DNA from: UBA1450 sp964452355
GTDB taxonomy: Bacteria > Patescibacteriota > Microgenomatia > UBA1406 > GWC2-37-13
Length of the DNA stretch: 20,900 nucleotides
Direction of reading: 5' to 3'
Assembly (NCBI GenBank): GCA_964452355.1
Contig: CAYVKV010000016.1
Span: 1 to 20,900 of the forward strand
Made by a program: the position numbers and the translations under genes
In this document: piece after piece, positions 1 through 7,844 of the stretch
Layout of the letters: each line of letters begins with the position of its first letter
Position numbering within the stretch: the stretch's first letter is position 1
Notes under the pieces: generated by a model
The model's input: only the letters and a program-made list of their open reading frames with translations
Databases searched by the model: none
What the model was told of the DNA's origin: nothing

Positions 1-2
1 GT

Positions 3-1934
3 CTTGATGCCATATCAATCAAAGAAACCACTGGCTACGTCGGCATCGGGACGACAAACCAATTATCAAAGCTTAGTATTAATGGAGGATTGCATGTAGG
101 GGGAGATAGTGATGCAGGTGATAATAACTTACTCGTAGATGGTACCATTACATCCACAGGAACATTAGTTCTTTCAAACAACACGATAACCTGTACAGGG
201 TGTGTGGAAACAACAGACATTTTAACAGACACTATTCTTGCAGGAGATATAGCAGCTGATAATATTGGAGACTCAGAACTCATGAATGGAGGCACGTGGA
301 CAACCTCCGCAGACTTAGAAATCACTGCAGGTGGAGGGGTAAATGGCTTCTTTGTTGATGGTACTACCTTTAGCGTAGATGCAACAAGTAACTATATAGG
401 CATCGGCACTGCGGCGCCAGGTGCCGCTTTAGATGTGAGAGGAAGTCTTATCGTTCCAAATAATACGTCTATTTTCCGTGTGGGAACTGCAGCCTCACAA
501 GGTCTCTATTATGATAATGGTAGTAATCAACTCTTTGTAGGAGGAGATAATGGACAGGCCGGTAGTATCAGAGTGAAATCAAATACAACCACTATCGTTA
601 ATCTCATTAACTCAAATGGTGATTCGTATTTTAATATAGGTGTTGGGGGAGTCGGCATTGGTATGACCGATCCAAGCGTTGCTCTGGAGGTTCAGGGTGA
701 CATAGAATATACAGGTACTATTACCGACGTTTCCGATGCACGCCTTAAAGAAAATTTTGTCACTCTTAATAATCCATTAGAAAAAATTCTCTCCCTCAGG
801 GCCTATCAATTTAACCTGATTGGAGAAGATGCTCGTAAGGTTGAATTGGGATACAAAGCTCAGGATGTTCAAGTAATCCTCCCCCAATTAGTGAGCGTTG
901 TCGATCCAGCAAATGGCTATCTTGGGGTAAATTATATTGGTGTTATTCCTGTCATTACCGAGGCGATCAAAGAGCAGCAAGGGATGATAGAACTTCAAGA
1001 CAACCGTCTAGCGTTTGCTGAGACAAAGATTCAGCTTGATCAACAGAGTGGATTGGTCATAAGTCCGACGGGAAAAGTCACTACACAAGCTGATCAAAAC
1101 ATGGTCATATTTGATCCTCAGGACGTATCGGATTTGACCACGCGTCTTGATGAGATTGAGGCTCAGGTGGCAGTCAAAGCAAATCAATCAGACCTTGATA
1201 CGCTGCGCAATCGATTCGATCAACTTGAGGCTCTCGTACAATCCGCATCAATGTCAGCCACTCTCATACAAGAGATCATTGATACCCAGGCAACATTTGA
1301 TCAGATCAGTGTCCTCAATGCCTCTGGTTCTGCCTTGATCGCGCGGGAGATCACCGATGCCGATGTGATAATTGATAAGAACCTGATAGAAGAAGGAGAT
1401 CTGACGGTACTGGGAAATACGAATCTCTCCGATCTTGCAGTGACCGGAAAGATCACGAGCGGACTTTTAACAATCGATGGACTTTCCTGTGTTCCTGCAG
1501 CCGGAGATCCGTATGATGCCCTTGATCCTTTAGCGACTCCTCCAGACGAAAATTGTGGTACGACCATCAGCACTCTTGCCGGGCCGATCAGAATTCAACA
1601 CAATGGGCTTGCGGACGTGACGTTTGTGAATGACTTTATTCGCATGGATATTGGGGGAAATCTTATCGTCTATGCGGGAGATTTGGAGATTGATGAAGGA
1701 AGTATCAAAGGAAATGATGGCATTCGAGGTATTGATGTCATAGTTTCTGAAGGGTCAAATCAGATGTATATTCCCTTTGTTCAGGTAAATGATACGGATG
1801 ATTATGCCATTGGAATCACTCCAAACTGGTATACCGATTTCAAGGTTACTGAAAAGACTGCAGATGGATTTCGTGTAGAGTTTAATAATGTTGCACCGCT
1901 TGGTGCTACATTTGACTGGATCATTATTGAGTAA
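3..1934 (+). CDS. Tail-fibre-like surface protein with peptidase S74 domain (5' truncated)
   Basis: The reading frame is open from the window edge, so the N-terminus is missing; the TTG at 90 is not a real start. The N-terminal part carries at least three GIGT-type repeats (pattern GIGT-x-x-P-x3-L-x-V-x-G), which in phage fibres and CPR surface proteins form trimeric beta structures. A peptidase S74 (intramolecular chaperone) domain follows at about 720-1000. Its SDARLK motif has Ser (codon 732) and Lys (codon 747) five residues apart, the spacing of the Ser-Lys dyad that self-cleaves in endosialidases. Beyond it lie a heptad-rich coiled coil (about 1100-1260), an Asp/Ile-rich beta stretch and a C-terminal beta domain ending near IIIE. 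I infer a trimeric surface or adhesion fibre. It is odd in having about 300 residues after the S74 domain, which is normally the C-terminal end. Confidence 0.85.
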   Translation, partial: LDAISIKETTGYVGIGTTNQLSKLSINGGLHVGGDSDAGDNNLLVDGTITSTGTLVLSNNTITCTGCVETTDILTDTILAGDIAADNIGDSELMNGGTWTTSADLEITAGGGVNGFFVDGTTFSVDATSNYIGIGTAAPGAALDVRGSLIVPNNTSIFRVGTAASQGLYYDNGSNQLFVGGDNGQAGSIRVKSNTTTIVNLINSNGDSYFNIGVGGVGIGMTDPSVALEVQGDIEYTGTITDVSDARLKENFVTLNNPLEKILSLRAYQFNLIGEDARKVELGYKAQDVQVILPQLVSVVDPANGYLGVNYIGVIPVITEAIKEQQGMIELQDNRLAFAETKIQLDQQSGLVISPTGKVTTQADQNMVIFDPQDVSDLTTRLDEIEAQVAVKANQSDLDTLRNRFDQLEALVQSASMSATLIQEIIDTQATFDQISVLNASGSALIAREITDADVIIDKNLIEEGDLTVLGNTNLSDLAVTGKITSGLLTIDGLSCVPAAGDPYDALDPLATPPDENCGTTISTLAGPIRIQHNGLADVTFVNDFIRMDIGGNLIVYAGDLEIDEGSIKGNDGIRGIDVIVSEGSNQMYIPFVQVNDTDDYAIGITPNWYTDFKVTEKTADGFRVEFNNVAPLGATFDWIIIE

Positions 1935-1941
1935 GATCTGC

Positions 1942-1947
1942 TACAAT
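1942..1947 (+). promoter_or_regulatory. -10 element (TACAAT) for the M16 peptidase gene
   Basis: TACAAT is preceded by TGC, giving an extended -10 (TGn), and lies 11 nt before the ATG at 1959. Transcription would start only a few bases before the start codon, leaving almost no leader. No -35 match is visible. Confidence 0.45.
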
Positions 1948-1958
1948 AAATCCTCAAT

Positions 1959-3221
1959 ATGAAAATGTACAGTCACCAACTTTCAAATAAATTATCAACG
2001 CTTCTTATTAACACGGATTCATTTCCAACGCTCACCATGATGGTCTTGGTTGGTGCGGGATCCCGATACGAAAATAAGAAAAATAATGGTGTTGCGCACT
2101 TTTTTGAGCATATGGCTTTCAAAGGGTCAAACAAGTATCCGTCGTCCTATGACATCTCATCAACGATCGAAGGCTTTGGAGGACAGTTCAATGCGTTTAC
2201 CTCAAAAGACCATACGGGATATTGGGTAAAAGCACCACGTGAGCATTTTGAGACCGTTTCATCGGTGCTTTCAGACATGATACTTCATCCACTCATGGTT
2301 CCCGAGGAGATTGATCGAGAAAAAGGAGTGATTGTGGAGGAGATCAATATGCACCAAGATGTGCCAGCTCAAAAAGTATCTGATGTTTTTGACGAACTCA
2401 TATTTAAAGGTCATCCATTAAGTTTCGATATTGCGGGTACTCCAAAAACGGTACGATCGTTTACAAAGAAGACTTTTACTGATTATCTTGCATCCTTTTA
2501 TCACCCTTCAAATGCCACCATTGTTGTTGCGGGAGGACTTGAAGATACTCAAAAATACACCGATACCATCAAGGAACATTTTAGTATGTGGGAAGATCAT
2601 GAGAAGAAAGAAGCATCGAAGTTTACCTTTGATCAATCATCTCCTCAAATCAGCGTAAAAACAAACAAAGGAGAACAGGCACATATCTGTGTTGGATATC
2701 GGGCATTTGCCTTTACTGATCCTCGTCGGTATCCCTTATCAGTTTTGAGTGCGATTCTTGGTGGGGGAATGTCATCCCGCTTATTCTTAGAAGTGCGCGA
2801 ACGTCGAGGACTTTGCTACTATATTTCGACCGGACGAGATCTTTACAATGATACCGGATACATCGTGACTCAAGCGGGGGTAACGCCCGACAAAAAGAAA
2901 GTAAATGAAGCCATAAAGGTCATTATTGGAGAGCATATGCAGATTACTGAAGGGTTGCTTTCCGATGTTGATATTGAGAGAGCAAAAGCACTTCTTAAGG
3001 GTAGGCTCTTGCTGTCTTTAGAAGACTCACATTCGGTAGCTTCTCTCTACGGCACCCGAAAGCTATTGTACGGTGATATGCCGGAGATCGCAGAGATATT
3101 ATCATCGATTGATGAAGTGTCAAAAGGACAGATTGTGTCTGTTGCAAAAGACCTATTTGTTGAAAAGGGGATGAATGTTGCGGTCGTAGGTCCGATTGGA
3201 GAAGGTGATATTCGAATCTAG
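1959..3221 (+). CDS. M16 family zinc metallopeptidase (processing-peptidase/YmxG-like)
   Basis: This 420-aa protein carries the inverted zinc motif HxxEH as H47-F-F-E50-H51. The third ligand E128 sits in VIVEEI, at exactly the HxxEH-x76-E spacing of clan ME. The C-terminal half has the second M16 module with the substrate-binding Arg/Tyr signature around RRGLCYY. The family degrades or processes unfolded peptides in a clam-shell chamber, and short bacterial members act as homodimers. No signal peptide is seen, so it is probably cytoplasmic. The ATG at 1959 is chosen because a -10 hexamer lies just upstream; an ATG two codons later is possible. It is co-oriented with the surface-fibre gene (24 nt upstream) and the prepilin peptidase. 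Confidence 0.93.
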   Translation: MKMYSHQLSNKLSTLLINTDSFPTLTMMVLVGAGSRYENKKNNGVAHFFEHMAFKGSNKYPSSYDISSTIEGFGGQFNAFTSKDHTGYWVKAPREHFETVSSVLSDMILHPLMVPEEIDREKGVIVEEINMHQDVPAQKVSDVFDELIFKGHPLSFDIAGTPKTVRSFTKKTFTDYLASFYHPSNATIVVAGGLEDTQKYTDTIKEHFSMWEDHEKKEASKFTFDQSSPQISVKTNKGEQAHICVGYRAFAFTDPRRYPLSVLSAILGGGMSSRLFLEVRERRGLCYYISTGRDLYNDTGYIVTQAGVTPDKKKVNEAIKVIIGEHMQITEGLLSDVDIERAKALLKGRLLLSLEDSHSVASLYGTRKLLYGDMPEIAEILSSIDEVSKGQIVSVAKDLFVEKGMNVAVVGPIGEGDIRI

Positions 3222-3242
3222 TAATTGTATTACCATTTGTTG

Positions 3243-3248
3243 TATCAT
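3243..3248 (+). promoter_or_regulatory. -10 element (TATCAT) for the prepilin peptidase gene
   Basis: TATCAT ends exactly 6 nt before the ATG at 3255, so the predicted start of transcription coincides with the start codon (leaderless). The spacing equals that at 9870 and 17946. Confidence 0.45.
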
Positions 3249-3254
3249 GAGTAA

Positions 3255-4094
3255 ATGATAGAGACGCTCGCTTCAGATTCGCACCTCATCGTTTATACCT
3301 TTATATTCTTCATAGGTTTATTTTTTGGATCTTTTCTGAATGTCTTGGCAGACAGATTAAGCAAAAGGAAAACGATTCTCGGTCGTTCGATGTGCGATTC
3401 CTGTAAGCGTACCCTTGCATGGAATGATTTAATCCCGATCGTATCATATGTTATTCTTGGGGGAAAATGTCGTTATTGCAAGGCCTCATTTTCTATCCAA
3501 TACCCACTTGCAGAAATATTCACTGGCGTGATATTTGTGCTAACTTGGTATTTATCTACTGAGCGCATAATTATTTCAACTGATGTATTTGGGCTTCATA
3601 TCATCCATGTTGCGATTGCTGCAGTTCTTATTGTGATGTTTCTTGCGGATATCCGATATCAAATCATTCCTGATGAAATGCAGATTGCGCTCTTTATGTT
3701 AGGGGTTTCTCAAATAGTATATATGAGTTTGTTTTTAAGAGGGGCAAGTATACTTGGCATATCACAAGATTTGGGGATGCACATGGTGTATGGAGCTGCG
3801 GTGATGTCTCCGTTACTTCTGGTATTTTTGATCACCAAAGGGCGTGGCATGGGTTTTGGTGATGTGAAGCTTGCATTTGTGATGGGACTCATTCTTGGAC
3901 TCGTGTCAGGATTTTTGGCTTTATATGTAGGATTTGTTGTCGGTGGCATAGTCGGAGGAGTATTACTTCTTACCAAAAAAGGAAAGCGAAAAACAAAAAT
4001 AGCTTTTGGACCGTTTCTCATTTTGGGAATGTATCTTATGATGTTTTTTGAGGAAGATGTAATATTATTCGTCAGTAAACTATATGGTTTTTGA
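3255..4094 (+). CDS. Prepilin peptidase / N-methyltransferase (A24A, PilD/GspO family)
   Basis: This 279-aa polytopic membrane protein has the N-terminal domain GSFLNVLADRL, followed by two CxxC pairs (C47/C50 and C72/C75) that bind zinc in the methyltransferase domain. The two aspartyl protease residues are visible: D132 in FLADIRYQIIPDE and D203 in GFGDVK, the hallmark GxGD motif. It cleaves type IV prepilin leader peptides and N-methylates the new first residue at the inner face of the membrane. No pilin or pilus motor gene is in this window, so its substrates lie elsewhere. It ends in TGA. The start follows a -10 hexamer by 6 nt. Confidence 0.95.
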   Translation: MIETLASDSHLIVYTFIFFIGLFFGSFLNVLADRLSKRKTILGRSMCDSCKRTLAWNDLIPIVSYVILGGKCRYCKASFSIQYPLAEIFTGVIFVLTWYLSTERIIISTDVFGLHIIHVAIAAVLIVMFLADIRYQIIPDEMQIALFMLGVSQIVYMSLFLRGASILGISQDLGMHMVYGAAVMSPLLLVFLITKGRGMGFGDVKLAFVMGLILGLVSGFLALYVGFVVGGIVGGVLLLTKKGKRKTKIAFGPFLILGMYLMMFFEEDVILFVSKLYGF

Positions 4095-4125
4095 TCAATG
4101 AAGAAATGATATACCATTGGAAATG

Positions 4126-4134
4126 TGATAAGAT
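4126..4134 (+). promoter_or_regulatory. Extended -10 (TGA-TAAGAT) upstream of the NDK gene
   Basis: TGn followed by TAAGAT lies 32 nt before the ATG at 4167, leaving a short AT-rich leader without a clear ribosome binding site. No -35 is evident. Confidence 0.35.
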
Positions 4135-4166
4135 TGAGATTTGAGCATTATTATTTATTTATTATT

Positions 4167-4748
4167 ATGCAAGAACAAACACTTGTTATTTTTAAACCAG
4201 ATTCGGTGGCTCGAGGGCTTATTGGAGAAATTACTGCTCGTTTTGAGCGCGTTGGCTTGAAGATTGTTGCCGCTAAAATGATGATGGTGAGCCGTGAACT
4301 TGCTGATAAACACTATCCCGCATCTCGCGAAGCGTTTATCAATGGCATGGGAGGCAAGACATTAGAGAATTATCAAGATATGGGAATAGATCCGGTGAAA
4401 GAAGTCGGAACAAACGATCCTCATGAGATTGGACTCAAGATTCGAGAGTGGTTGGTCGAAATGATCACGTCCGGACCAGTTTTGACAATCGTTTTGGAAG
4501 GTCCTCACGCGGTTGAGCTCGTCCGTAAAATGGTTGGACATACGCTGCCTTTAAAATCAGCGCCAGGTACGATTCGAGGTGATTACTCATTTGACTCATC
4601 ATATCTTGCAAATACCAACAAACGACCGATCAAAAATATGTTGCATGCCTCAGGTGAAGTGGACGAAGCAAAGTATGAGGTTGATCTTTGGTTTTCTGCA
4701 GAAGAGATTGTAAGCTATGAACGGGTTGAAGAGAAGATGATGAAATGA
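4167..4748 (+). CDS. ndk: Nucleoside diphosphate kinase, long form
   Basis: The 193-aa product transfers the gamma phosphate of ATP to nucleoside diphosphates through a phosphohistidine. It opens with the NDK start TLVIFKPDSVARG, carries GPHAVELVRKMVG and APGTIRGDYS, and has the catalytic His in NMLHASG (H160), followed by LWFSAEEI. Typical bacterial enzymes are about 140 aa. The extra length comes from an insertion at about residues 53-95 (containing GMGGKTLENY) and a second one before the active-site His (SSYLANTNKRPI), a pattern I associate with archaeal and CPR NDKs. The GTG at 4125 in the same frame would add 14 AT-rich-encoded residues with no NDK similarity, so the ATG at 4167 is chosen. 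The stop overlaps the next start by ATGA. Confidence 0.93.
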   Translation: MQEQTLVIFKPDSVARGLIGEITARFERVGLKIVAAKMMMVSRELADKHYPASREAFINGMGGKTLENYQDMGIDPVKEVGTNDPHEIGLKIREWLVEMITSGPVLTIVLEGPHAVELVRKMVGHTLPLKSAPGTIRGDYSFDSSYLANTNKRPIKNMLHASGEVDEAKYEVDLWFSAEEIVSYERVEEKMMK

Positions 4749-5440
4749 AAAAGCACCTGAGTACGCTCTTTCAGATTATCAGTCAGTTTCTCATTTATAC
4801 TATTGTGCCGGGGATATTTTATCTCATTGGCATTGGCGTCCTGGGTCTCTTTGGAATAGGGCAAATATCAGAGTCGGTCACAACATTGGTTATTGATTAT
4901 TTAACCCTGATTGTTGCGTTTCTTGCATTTCGATATTATTCTGCGGACGTGTGGAATGGAGTATTCAAAGCTAACATTCAAGCTAAGAAAATCTTTCAGC
5001 TTATTCCTCTTTCTTTATTAACTCGTGCGCCGTTAGTTGTCGTCGTGATCATTCTGTACCTCATCTTTGGCGATACAATAACCGAAACGCTTGACGCAGG
5101 TGTAGAATATCAATGGTCGGTCTTTGATGGATCAACTCTGCTTTCATCTACAATTGGATTTATGTCATTTGTGATTGTAGGACCGATTCATGAAGAGTTG
5201 CTGTATAGAGGGGTGATACAAAGATTTTTGCGGACAAAGTATTCAGGGAGAGTGAGCATTCTCATTTCGAGTATCATTTTTGGCTTGGCACATATTCATC
5301 CGGGGCTTATCTTAAGTAGTTTTGTTCTCGGACTCTTTCTTGGATATATCTATCACAAATGGGACAATCTTTGGTATGCCATCATTCTTCATATGCTCAT
5401 AAACCTTCAGCCATTTTTGTTGCAGGTATTCTCAAAGTAA
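4745..5440 (+). CDS. CPBP family intramembrane metalloprotease (Rce1/Abi-like)
   Basis: This 231-aa hydrophobic protein has several membrane segments and all three CPBP motifs: E150-E151-x3-R155 in HEELLYRG, F179-x3-H183 in FGLAHIHPG, and the C-terminal H216-x3-N220 in HMLIN. The family comprises intramembrane zinc proteases related to CAAX endopeptidase Rce1; bacterial members process peptides, sometimes for bacteriocin immunity. No substrate gene is seen nearby. Its ATG overlaps the NDK stop (ATGA at 4745-4748), which implies translational coupling, although there is no obvious functional link to NDK. Confidence 0.92.
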   Translation: MKKHLSTLFQIISQFLIYTIVPGIFYLIGIGVLGLFGIGQISESVTTLVIDYLTLIVAFLAFRYYSADVWNGVFKANIQAKKIFQLIPLSLLTRAPLVVVVIILYLIFGDTITETLDAGVEYQWSVFDGSTLLSSTIGFMSFVIVGPIHEELLYRGVIQRFLRTKYSGRVSILISSIIFGLAHIHPGLILSSFVLGLFLGYIYHKWDNLWYAIILHMLINLQPFLLQVFSK

Positions 5441-5487
5441 ATGAGCAATGTATATGTCGAGCTTGATATCATATTTTCTTTACTTAG

Positions 5488-5503
5488 CGGGGCCCCTACC
5501 CCG
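5488..5503 (+). terminator. GC-rich hairpin in the CPBP to tRNA-Arg gap
   Basis: CGGGG-CCCCTA-CCCCG forms a 5-bp GC stem about 48 nt after the CPBP stop. It is a conspicuous GC island in an AT-rich spacer. There is no T-run after it, so it is at best a weak or factor-assisted terminator. Confidence 0.3.
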
Positions 5504-5567
5504 AATCGTACGAAAATAGATATCTGCGCTCATAATACTCAAATGAAAATTCAAAGAACTAAAGTGT

Positions 5568-5573
5568 TACAAT
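5568..5573 (+). promoter_or_regulatory. Extended -10 (TGT-TACAAT) for tRNA-Arg(CCT)
   Basis: TACAAT preceded by TGT lies 14 nt before the first base of the tRNA. It may also serve the sortase gene directly downstream. Confidence 0.45.
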
Positions 5574-5587
5574 ATACTCATAGACAT

Positions 5588-5659
5588 GCCCTCATAGTTA
5601 AATGGATATAACAGTCCCGTCCTAAGGGATAGTTCGAGGTTCGATTCCTCGTGAGGGCA
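5588..5659 (+). tRNA. tRNA-Arg(CCT)
   Basis: The acceptor arms GCCCTCA and TGAGGGC pair over 7 bp and are followed by discriminator A. A D-arm with GTTA/TAAC is present. The anticodon arm GTCCC/GGGAT has loop GTCCTAA (anticodon CCT, reading AGG), and the T-arm contains GGTTCGATTCC. CCA is not encoded. The sortase ATG follows 15 nt later. Confidence 0.93.
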
Positions 5660-5674
5660 CCGATTTACCCCAAT

Positions 5675-6394
5675 ATGAAACATCAAAAAGACTCTGACTA
5701 TTACCGAACTCTCGTTCTTCGTACGATCGGGAATTTTATGATTCTCAGTTCTCTTCTTATGATTGGAAAGACATTTTATCAGCCGGTGCGTGAAGAGGTG
5801 CGTTATTTGATGGAAAAACAATCACAAAAGGAGTATATCGTGGCGCAGGACGAACAGGAAGTTGCTGCTATTGTCGAACGCGATTTTGGATCGATCACAG
5901 AAAAAGGTGCGTTGAGAGAACTCCTTAAGAGAGAGAACGTTGGAGTTCTTATCCCATCAGATCCGGATTTTAGCATCGTGATTCCAAAAATTGCCGCAAA
6001 TGCTCCGGTCGTACCGAATATAAATGCTGGAGATCGAGAAGAGTATCTTGCAGCATTGCAAACAGGGGTAGCTCATGCTGAAGGTACTGCATTTCCCGGT
6101 GAAGGAGGGCATATTTATATGTTTGCTCATTCGACCGATTATGTGTGGAATGTTGGCTCGTATAATGCAGTTTTCTACTTGTTGTACAAACTTGAGCTGG
6201 GAGATGAGGTGAATATCTTCTATAAAGGACAACGGTTCGTGTACAAAGTGACCGGGAAGGAGATTATTGATCCCGATCAGGTTGATTATATTACCCGAAA
6301 AACCGATAAAGAATTTCTTACGCCTCACACCCGTTGGCCACCAGGTACTACGCTCAAACGTCAGATGATTTTCGCGGAGCGGGTGGTTGAATAA
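5675..6394 (+). CDS. Sortase family protein lacking the catalytic cysteine
   Basis: This 239-aa protein has an N-terminal membrane anchor (about residues 11-30) and a C-terminal sortase fold. The catalytic-type His is present (H152 in MFAHSTD), as is the closing Arg (R229 in WPPGTTLKR). The block that normally reads TLxTC-WPPGT here reads LTPHTRWPPGT: the nucleophilic Cys position is Arg (R220, codon CGT at 6332-6334), and the whole protein has no Cys. Active sortases cleave a sorting motif through a Cys thioester, so this copy looks catalytically dead unless the CGT is a sequencing error for TGT. The GTG at 5651 lies inside the tRNA, so the ATG at 5675 is chosen. It is transcribed right after tRNA-Arg, and its stop abuts the convergent PEGA gene with no spacer. 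Confidence 0.88.
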   Translation: MKHQKDSDYYRTLVLRTIGNFMILSSLLMIGKTFYQPVREEVRYLMEKQSQKEYIVAQDEQEVAAIVERDFGSITEKGALRELLKRENVGVLIPSDPDFSIVIPKIAANAPVVPNINAGDREEYLAALQTGVAHAEGTAFPGEGGHIYMFAHSTDYVWNVGSYNAVFYLLYKLELGDEVNIFYKGQRFVYKVTGKEIIDPDQVDYITRKTDKEFLTPHTRWPPGTTLKRQMIFAERVVE

Positions 6395-7687
6395 CTATCG
6401 TATTCCGATGGAGTACAGATCTCCAAATTCATTATTCTGAGGATTGAGGTTTATGATGACCATCAGGTTCCAGTCGGGAGAAATGCCAAAGTATGACTGA
6501 TCAAAGGGTCCCGCATAGACCGTTTCTCGATTGGTACCATCATACTGGAGTACTGAAATGGTATCGTCTTCATTGATTGCGATGTACTCGGATGTCGGAT
6601 ACCACTTCACCGTGTTCAGCACGACCGTAGATATTGCATCGTTGACTAAATTTGTTGCCGGAACAATCTTTGGATCAAAGACTGCTTTTTCAAGAGCGAT
6701 TTCTACCGGAATCAAGAAATTCTTATCTTCTTTTTTGTCATATATGTAGAGCTTTCCTTGTTTTATGTCTCGATGTTCTTCAGTTTGATTTGCACCAATA
6801 AGCGGAGGATCAATAATGAGCGGAAGTGATGCATCATCTTTTGATAGATACATAACTCGTTTTTCGTCCGGAGAGACTGAAATGATATGAAATGATTCGG
6901 TGGCAATTGGTTGAAATAATTTTGGAAGTGTCTCGATGACTTTCGCCATTTCTTTGTTTTTTTCTTCATGCCATTTTGCAATAATCTCATCAACAGAGTT
7001 GGTGATCTCAAAGAGTTCGACATTTTCATTCTCAAGCGATACAAGATACGAGATGCTCCTTTCAGGCTCGTTGACATATTGAAAGCTTACGATAGCCTGA
7101 CGGTATTGTGGTCCATACACAAACGTTGAGGAAGTAAAATCAAGGGTGACCGGTACCAGAGACCGAAGCATCAAAAGTTTGAGTGGAGGAAAGAGTGAGA
7201 CGGGAGTTGTGCTTGGTTCAAAAAGATATATGCCATCTTGTTCAACATCCCCCGTTTCGCTGATCAAGATAATCCTGTCGGTATTTCCGACAGAATGAAT
7301 CGCATTTACGCCAATATTAGTCAGGGGAGTAAGTGAGGGATTTTTAGAAAAAAGCACTGCATTTAAACTGATTACGATTTCTCCTTTAAGTGAGATGTGT
7401 TTTGACCAACTCGTGTATCCTTCTTTTTTAACTTCAACATCATACTGGCCATAAGGAAGGGTGATGTTGGTATCGGTTGCACCTTTTAGTTCGTCATTTA
7501 TATATACTTGTGCCGCGCGAGGAGTTGAGTTTACTGAGATAATGCCTGTTGACGTGACGGTTCCTTCTTGAAGGTTGAAACGATATCCTCTCGCATAGGA
7601 GATAACTCCGATAAGTAACACCAAAAACAATCCAAGAATGATAATTTTGGGAAGGATATTTCTCGTGGTTTTAATTACAATTTTCAT
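6395..7687 (-). CDS. PEGA domain membrane-anchored protein
   Basis: The 430-aa product has one N-terminal membrane segment (about residues 13-30, rich in Ile/Leu/Val). A PEGA domain follows at about residues 46-112, with STPRAAQVYINDELKG and LPYGQYDVEVKKEGY, the usual beta-sandwich. The remaining 300 residues show repeated short beta-strand patterns such as SPDEKRVMYLSKDD and GISPDWNLMVI, suggesting a beta-propeller-like sensor or binding domain. I infer an extracytoplasmic envelope protein; its ligand is unknown. It is divergent from mreB across a 157-nt regulatory gap. A TATAAT on this strand (7699-7704) lies 11 nt before the start. Confidence 0.8.
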   Translation of the reverse strand: MKIVIKTTRNILPKIIILGLFLVLLIGVISYARGYRFNLQEGTVTSTGIISVNSTPRAAQVYINDELKGATDTNITLPYGQYDVEVKKEGYTSWSKHISLKGEIVISLNAVLFSKNPSLTPLTNIGVNAIHSVGNTDRIILISETGDVEQDGIYLFEPSTTPVSLFPPLKLLMLRSLVPVTLDFTSSTFVYGPQYRQAIVSFQYVNEPERSISYLVSLENENVELFEITNSVDEIIAKWHEEKNKEMAKVIETLPKLFQPIATESFHIISVSPDEKRVMYLSKDDASLPLIIDPPLIGANQTEEHRDIKQGKLYIYDKKEDKNFLIPVEIALEKAVFDPKIVPATNLVNDAISTVVLNTVKWYPTSEYIAINEDDTISVLQYDGTNRETVYAGPFDQSYFGISPDWNLMVIINLNPQNNEFGDLYSIGIR

Positions 7688-7698
7688 GTTCTCAAATA

Positions 7699-7704
7699 AT
7701 TATA
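7699..7704 (-). promoter_or_regulatory. -10 element (TATAAT) for the PEGA gene
   Basis: A perfect TATAAT on the minus strand ends 11 nt before the ATG at 7687. That is the same spacing as for the M16 and WecG-family genes. Confidence 0.45.
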
Positions 7705-7710
7705 TTGTTT

Positions 7711-7739
7711 GATCTATTTAATAGATAATACGATCTATT
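7711..7739. promoter_or_regulatory. Operator-like repeats between the PEGA gene and mreB
   Basis: GATCTATT occurs at 7711-7718 and 7732-7739, exactly 21 bp apart (two helical turns). The first copy also forms an inverted repeat, ATCTATT-T-AATAGAT (7712-7726). The repeats sit just upstream of the PEGA -10. I infer a binding site for a dimeric regulator; no regulator is identified. Confidence 0.4.
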
Positions 7740-7844
7740 ATTTGACGCATATCTACAAACAAAGCCGTATATATTATACAATAGTATCAATGTCATTATT
7801 GGGGTATGGTTGTTGAACCATTCTCCTGTAATTACAAATACTCT

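Noticed and set aside
4125..4166. GTG start extending NDK by 14 residues
   Set aside because: The extension overlaps the extended -10 element and has no similarity to the conserved NDK N-terminus.
4745..5440. Bacteriocin immunity role for the CPBP protease
   Set aside because: No bacteriocin-like peptide or export gene is nearby; its coupling to ndk suggests a housekeeping context.
5441..5611. Short ORF of 56 codons starting right after the CPBP stop
   Set aside because: It runs into the tRNA-Arg gene, spans the GC hairpin and the tRNA promoter, and shows no recognisable protein pattern.
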